The notes below the pieces were generated by a model. That model was given only the letters and a program-made list of their open reading frames with translations. It ran no database searches and was not told where the DNA came from. A DNA stretch of 64,000 nt, from NCBI RefSeq assembly GCF_018224885.1, contig NZ_JAGTXB010000008.1, positions 248,001-312,000 on the forward strand, written 5' to 3'. A program made the position numbers and the translations under genes. This DNA comes from Chitinophaga hostae (lineage in GTDB: Bacteria > Bacteroidota > Bacteroidia > Chitinophagales > Chitinophagaceae). This document shows positions 61,772-64,000 of the stretch, in pieces (the stretch's first letter is position 1; every line of letters starts with the position of its first letter).

Positions 61772-62641
61772 TTATTGGTGATACAGGGTATGAAAATAGG
61801 CATGCTCCAGGGTTGGGGTTAATGGATGAAAGCCCTGCGGTTGTTTCCCGGAAAAAACAGTAATATGCATAGCTCCCGCTATCAGCTGCCGGCCAATGAT
61901 CTTGCAGGACGACTCGTACGATGATAATTCAGATGTATGAATCTGTTTGGTCCATACTTTTCCCGCTAATGTGTTTATCATCTGCGCAGGACTGCCCGCA
62001 GCCTGTAAGGCACCCTCTTTTATCACCGCCATTTGCGGGCAGAGGTTCCGGACATCTTCAACGATATGCGTGGAAAGGATAACAATTATTTTTTCGCTTA
62101 TTTCGCTCAGCAAAATATTGAACCGGTTCCGCTCTTCCGGATCCAGCCCGGCGGTAGGCTCATCTGCTATAACAATCCGGGGGTTTCCGAGTAGTGTTTG
62201 GGCAATACCAAAACGTTGTTTCATTCCGCCCGAAAATGTGTGCACTTCTTTATCTTTCGCGTGGTATAAATTTACTTTTTCAAGCAGGTACAGAATCTGC
62301 GCTTTTCGCACAGCGGCACTATCTATACCTTTAAGCACGGCAAGATGCTGTAACAGATCATAGGCAGAGGTTTTAGGATACACGCCAAAATCCTGGGGCA
62401 AAAAACCAAGCTGCTTCCTCATGAATGCCGGTTGCCTGATCACATCAACCCCGTTGAAAATAATAGTCCCGCTGTCGGGCTTTTGCAGCCCTACAATTGT
62501 TTTCATCAGCGAAGATTTACCCGCCCCGTTCGGTCCCAGCAAACCGAACATTCCATTGGTAATGTCCAGTGATATATTGTTGAGCGCCTTTATACCATTC
62601 CGATAGGTGAGCGAAAGCTGATCAATGCAAAGCCTGTTCAT
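61772..62641 (-). CDS. ABC transporter ATP-binding protein
   Basis: 289 residues from ATG 62641 (the frame continues to 62686). Walker A is GPNGAGKS, the signature motif is FSGGMKQRF, Walker B is RIVIADEPTAGLD, and HIVEDV gives the switch His. It energises the permease/M1 protein encoded directly downstream, 3 bases apart. Type of transport (import or export) is not shown, but ABC-2-type permeases usually export. Confidence 0.95.
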   Translation of the reverse strand: MNRLCIDQLSLTYRNGIKALNNISLDITNGMFGLLGPNGAGKSSLMKTIVGLQKPDSGTIIFNGVDVIRQPAFMRKQLGFLPQDFGVYPKTSAYDLLQHLAVLKGIDSAAVRKAQILYLLEKVNLYHAKDKEVHTFSGGMKQRFGIAQTLLGNPRIVIADEPTAGLDPEERNRFNILLSEISEKIIVILSTHIVEDVRNLCPQMAVIKEGALQAAGSPAQMINTLAGKVWTKQIHTSELSSYESSCKIIGRQLIAGAMHITVFSGKQPQGFHPLTPTLEHAYFHTLYHQ

Positions 62642-62714
62642 TTTACGAATGTTTAGATAATACAATCCCCTGCAATGGTTGTCCATTGCTTTTTACAACT
62701 TGTGATATAAAAAA

Positions 62715-62924
62715 TTACGGGTGTTCTCTGTATTCTAAAATATCACCGGGTTGACATTCCAGGATTCTACAAATGGCTTCCAGCGTGTCGAACCGCATGC
62801 CTTTCGCTTTCCCGGTTTTAAGTATGGATAAGTTTACCGGTGTAATTCCTAATTTTTCTGCCAATTCTTTGCTTTGCATTTTACGCTTTGCAAGCATCAC
62901 ATCAATATTTATGATAATCGGCAT
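62715..62924 (-). CDS. Small XRE-family (Cro/CI-type) regulator
   Basis: 69 residues: MPIIINIDVMLAKRKMQSKE, then LAEKLGITPVNLSILKTGKAKG as helix-turn-helix and MRFDTLEAICRILECQPGDIL. The pattern fits the small YozG/YgzD-like XRE regulators. It starts 2 bases after the DUF2975 stop. A perfect palindrome sits in front of the pair, and the protein is a likely candidate for binding it. Confidence 0.88.
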   Translation of the reverse strand: MPIIINIDVMLAKRKMQSKELAEKLGITPVNLSILKTGKAKGMRFDTLEAICRILECQPGDILEYREHP

Positions 62925-62926
62925 AA

Positions 62927-63442
62927 CTATATAAATAAGTCTTGTTCTTTTTGAAGTTGTAGTCCCTGCCTGAATATAGCCGCCAGGAAATAGGCAAAAA
63001 TCCCCAGGAACAAATGCACCAACACCAACCCCCATACGATACTTTCCAGTTGAACAAAAAAGCCCGATAGTACGGCACAGAAAACCGGTACCAGCATATT
63101 AAGCAGGTAGAAGCGGCGCAGATGAATAATGTTTCGTGACGTAAATAACCTGGGCTGATAAAATACTTTAAAAACCCTGGAAGCCGCCCAGAAGAATAAG
63201 CTGTATAAGCTCAATGGCAACAGGAATGAGAATACTACATAGGGAGCGTTATTGTCTATATTGAGAAAAGGCTCGTTTGTAAACGGGTACATAATATGAA
63301 TGTACTTCCCTTCACCATACGGCACTATACCGCGTTGGGTAAGCAAACAAATAACTGAATATAAAGTCGTGGCAAGGTACCCCAGTGCCAATATATAACT
63401 GATATAATACAGTATTTTAGAAACGACTTTTACGCGTACCAT
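62927..63442 (-). CDS. DUF2975 family membrane protein
   Basis: 171 residues with four membrane helices (about 9-33, 68-90, 108-130, 135-160). The family (DUF2975) is commonly found directly before small XRE regulators, exactly as here, so the pair likely forms an autoregulated unit that responds to a membrane or envelope signal. This reading rests on the gene pair and helix pattern; there is no recognised motif. It starts 32 bases after the palindrome at 63474-63508. Confidence 0.8.
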   Translation of the reverse strand: MVRVKVVSKILYYISYILALGYLATTLYSVICLLTQRGIVPYGEGKYIHIMYPFTNEPFLNIDNNAPYVVFSFLLPLSLYSLFFWAASRVFKVFYQPRLFTSRNIIHLRRFYLLNMLVPVFCAVLSGFFVQLESIVWGLVLVHLFLGIFAYFLAAIFRQGLQLQKEQDLFI

Positions 63443-63473
63443 TTTCGGGAATTAAAATTAATTCCCCAAAAGT

Positions 63474-63508
63474 AATAATTAATTATCGTAAAACGATAAT
63501 TAATTATT
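63474..63508. promoter_or_regulatory. Perfect 16-bp inverted repeat, probable operator of the DUF2975/XRE pair
   Basis: 63474-63489 and 63493-63508 are exact reverse complements with AAA between. The core is TATCGTAAAACGATA, and the arms are A/T-rich (AATTAATTAT). It lies 32 bases upstream of the DUF2975 start codon, where a promoter is expected. Best read as the binding site of the XRE regulator. Confidence 0.6.
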
Positions 63509-63535
63509 GTTAATTTATTTCCAATACGCTTTAAC

Positions 63536-64000
63536 TCACTTTTCCAACATTGATTTAATCAACTCGTCCATCTCCACATTCAGCATGAAAGATACACGCA
63601 TCAATATTTTCCCATCCCTGTCCAGCAGGATCTTTGTAGGATAAGCACTGATGTCATACGCTTTTACGATATCGATTCCGCCGCTGCCTTCATCGTTTAA
63701 TACATGTACCCAGTTCACCTCGTCCTTTTTAATAGCCCCCAGCCAGGCAGCTTTACACTCCGCGAATGCCGGCTGTCCATGCGCATTTTCATTTGCAATG
63801 GCAACAATTTCCAGACCTTTGTTTTTATAAGTATCGTAAAGCGCTTTCAAATGAGGATGACTTTGCCGGCAGGCGCCACACCAGCTGCCCCAAAAATCAA
63901 GTATGACTAACTTCCCCCTGTAATCACTCAGTCGTATGGTTTTACCATATTGATTTTTCCGGGTAAAATCAGGCGCCTGCTGTCCTTTAGGACTCAGTTT
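63536..64000 (-). CDS. TlpA/ResA-type thioredoxin-like protein (5' end outside window)
   Basis: The minus-strand frame is open to the window edge; 154 residues are visible. Motifs: GKTIRLSDYRGKLVILDFWGSW, then the active site WCGAC, later GGIDIVKAYDISAYPTKILL with the cis-Pro (AYPT). This is the TlpA/ResA fold, a periplasmic thiol-disulfide oxidoreductase. The N-terminal part, probably with a signal peptide and perhaps an extra domain, is beyond the window. It is followed after the stop by the operator region of the DUF2975 pair. Confidence 0.92.
   Translation of the reverse strand, partial: KLSPKGQQAPDFTRKNQYGKTIRLSDYRGKLVILDFWGSWCGACRQSHPHLKALYDTYKNKGLEIVAIANENAHGQPAFAECKAAWLGAIKKDEVNWVHVLNDEGSGGIDIVKAYDISAYPTKILLDRDGKILMRVSFMLNVEMDELIKSMLEK

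Noticed and set aside
62715..63442. XRE/DUF2975 pair as a toxin-antitoxin system
   Set aside because: DUF2975 is a four-helix membrane protein commonly paired with XRE regulators, with no toxin signature.

Overview
The window reads as chromosome of a Bacteroidota bacterium close to Chitinophaga. Signs of this are a TonB receptor with an N-terminal carboxypeptidase-regulatory-like domain, a DUF5686 protein, an ABC permease fused to an M1 peptidase, promoter -7 boxes of the TAnnTTTG type instead of a sigma70 -10 box, and a lysine hydroxylase of a group characterised from Chitinophaga pinensis. There are no rRNA genes, no CRISPR array, no transposase and no prophage. One tRNA gene (Pro, CGG) is present.

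Layout. 1-4149: tail of a probable glycosidase, then a phytanoyl-CoA-dioxygenase-like enzyme, a sugar isomerase/epimerase and a secreted beta-helix protein, which look like a carbohydrate-use operon. 4208-5668: small housekeeping-type genes. 5708-10050: tRNA-Pro, then an AT-rich block (serine hydrolase, a propeller fragment, a membrane-anchored protein, a lipoprotein hydrolase) bracketed by two similar terminator-plus-tail sequences. 10093-14759: orphan terpene synthase, GlxA-type regulator, membrane protein, lone acyl carrier protein, AraC/GyrI regulator and the remnant of an HxlR regulator gene.

14803-28553 (all minus strand) is an iron-acquisition locus. A tightly coupled eight-gene operon encodes an NRPS-independent hydroxamate siderophore pathway: N-hydroxylase, MFS exporter, GNAT acyltransferase, IucA/IucC synthetase, nitroreductase, membrane di-iron hydroxylase, lysine hydroxylase of the 2-oxoglutarate type, and PLP decarboxylase. 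Upstream lie a TonB receptor, a PepSY membrane protein (likely reductase) and a LuxR-type response regulator. The lysine C-hydroxylase plus decarboxylase pair suggests a siderophore built on hydroxy-cadaverine.

29544-46836 (minus) holds two giant genes of a Tc (ABC) toxin: a fused TcB/TcC protein of 2614 aa and a TcA protein of 3121 aa. The TcC end carries a Gly/Ser/Pro linker, a hydrophobic segment and a terminal domain with a His/Cys pair resembling clan CD cysteine peptidases. 47019-53239: a DUF5686 outer-membrane protein diverges from a YceI/tautomerase/SDR/SDR operon whose promoter carries two CRP-like palindromes; a Crp/Fnr regulator gene closes the run. 53414-57087: a large secreted propeller-HEAT-cytochrome c protein, then an ECF sigma factor gene followed by two very small protein genes. 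57177-64000 (minus): a collagen-like lipoprotein, a DHFR-family protein, an ABC transporter with an M1-peptidase permease, an XRE/DUF2975 pair preceded by a perfect palindrome, and a TlpA-type thioredoxin cut by the window end.

Functions are from motifs and family recognition by eye. Names without a visible motif carry lower confidence, and no database search was run.
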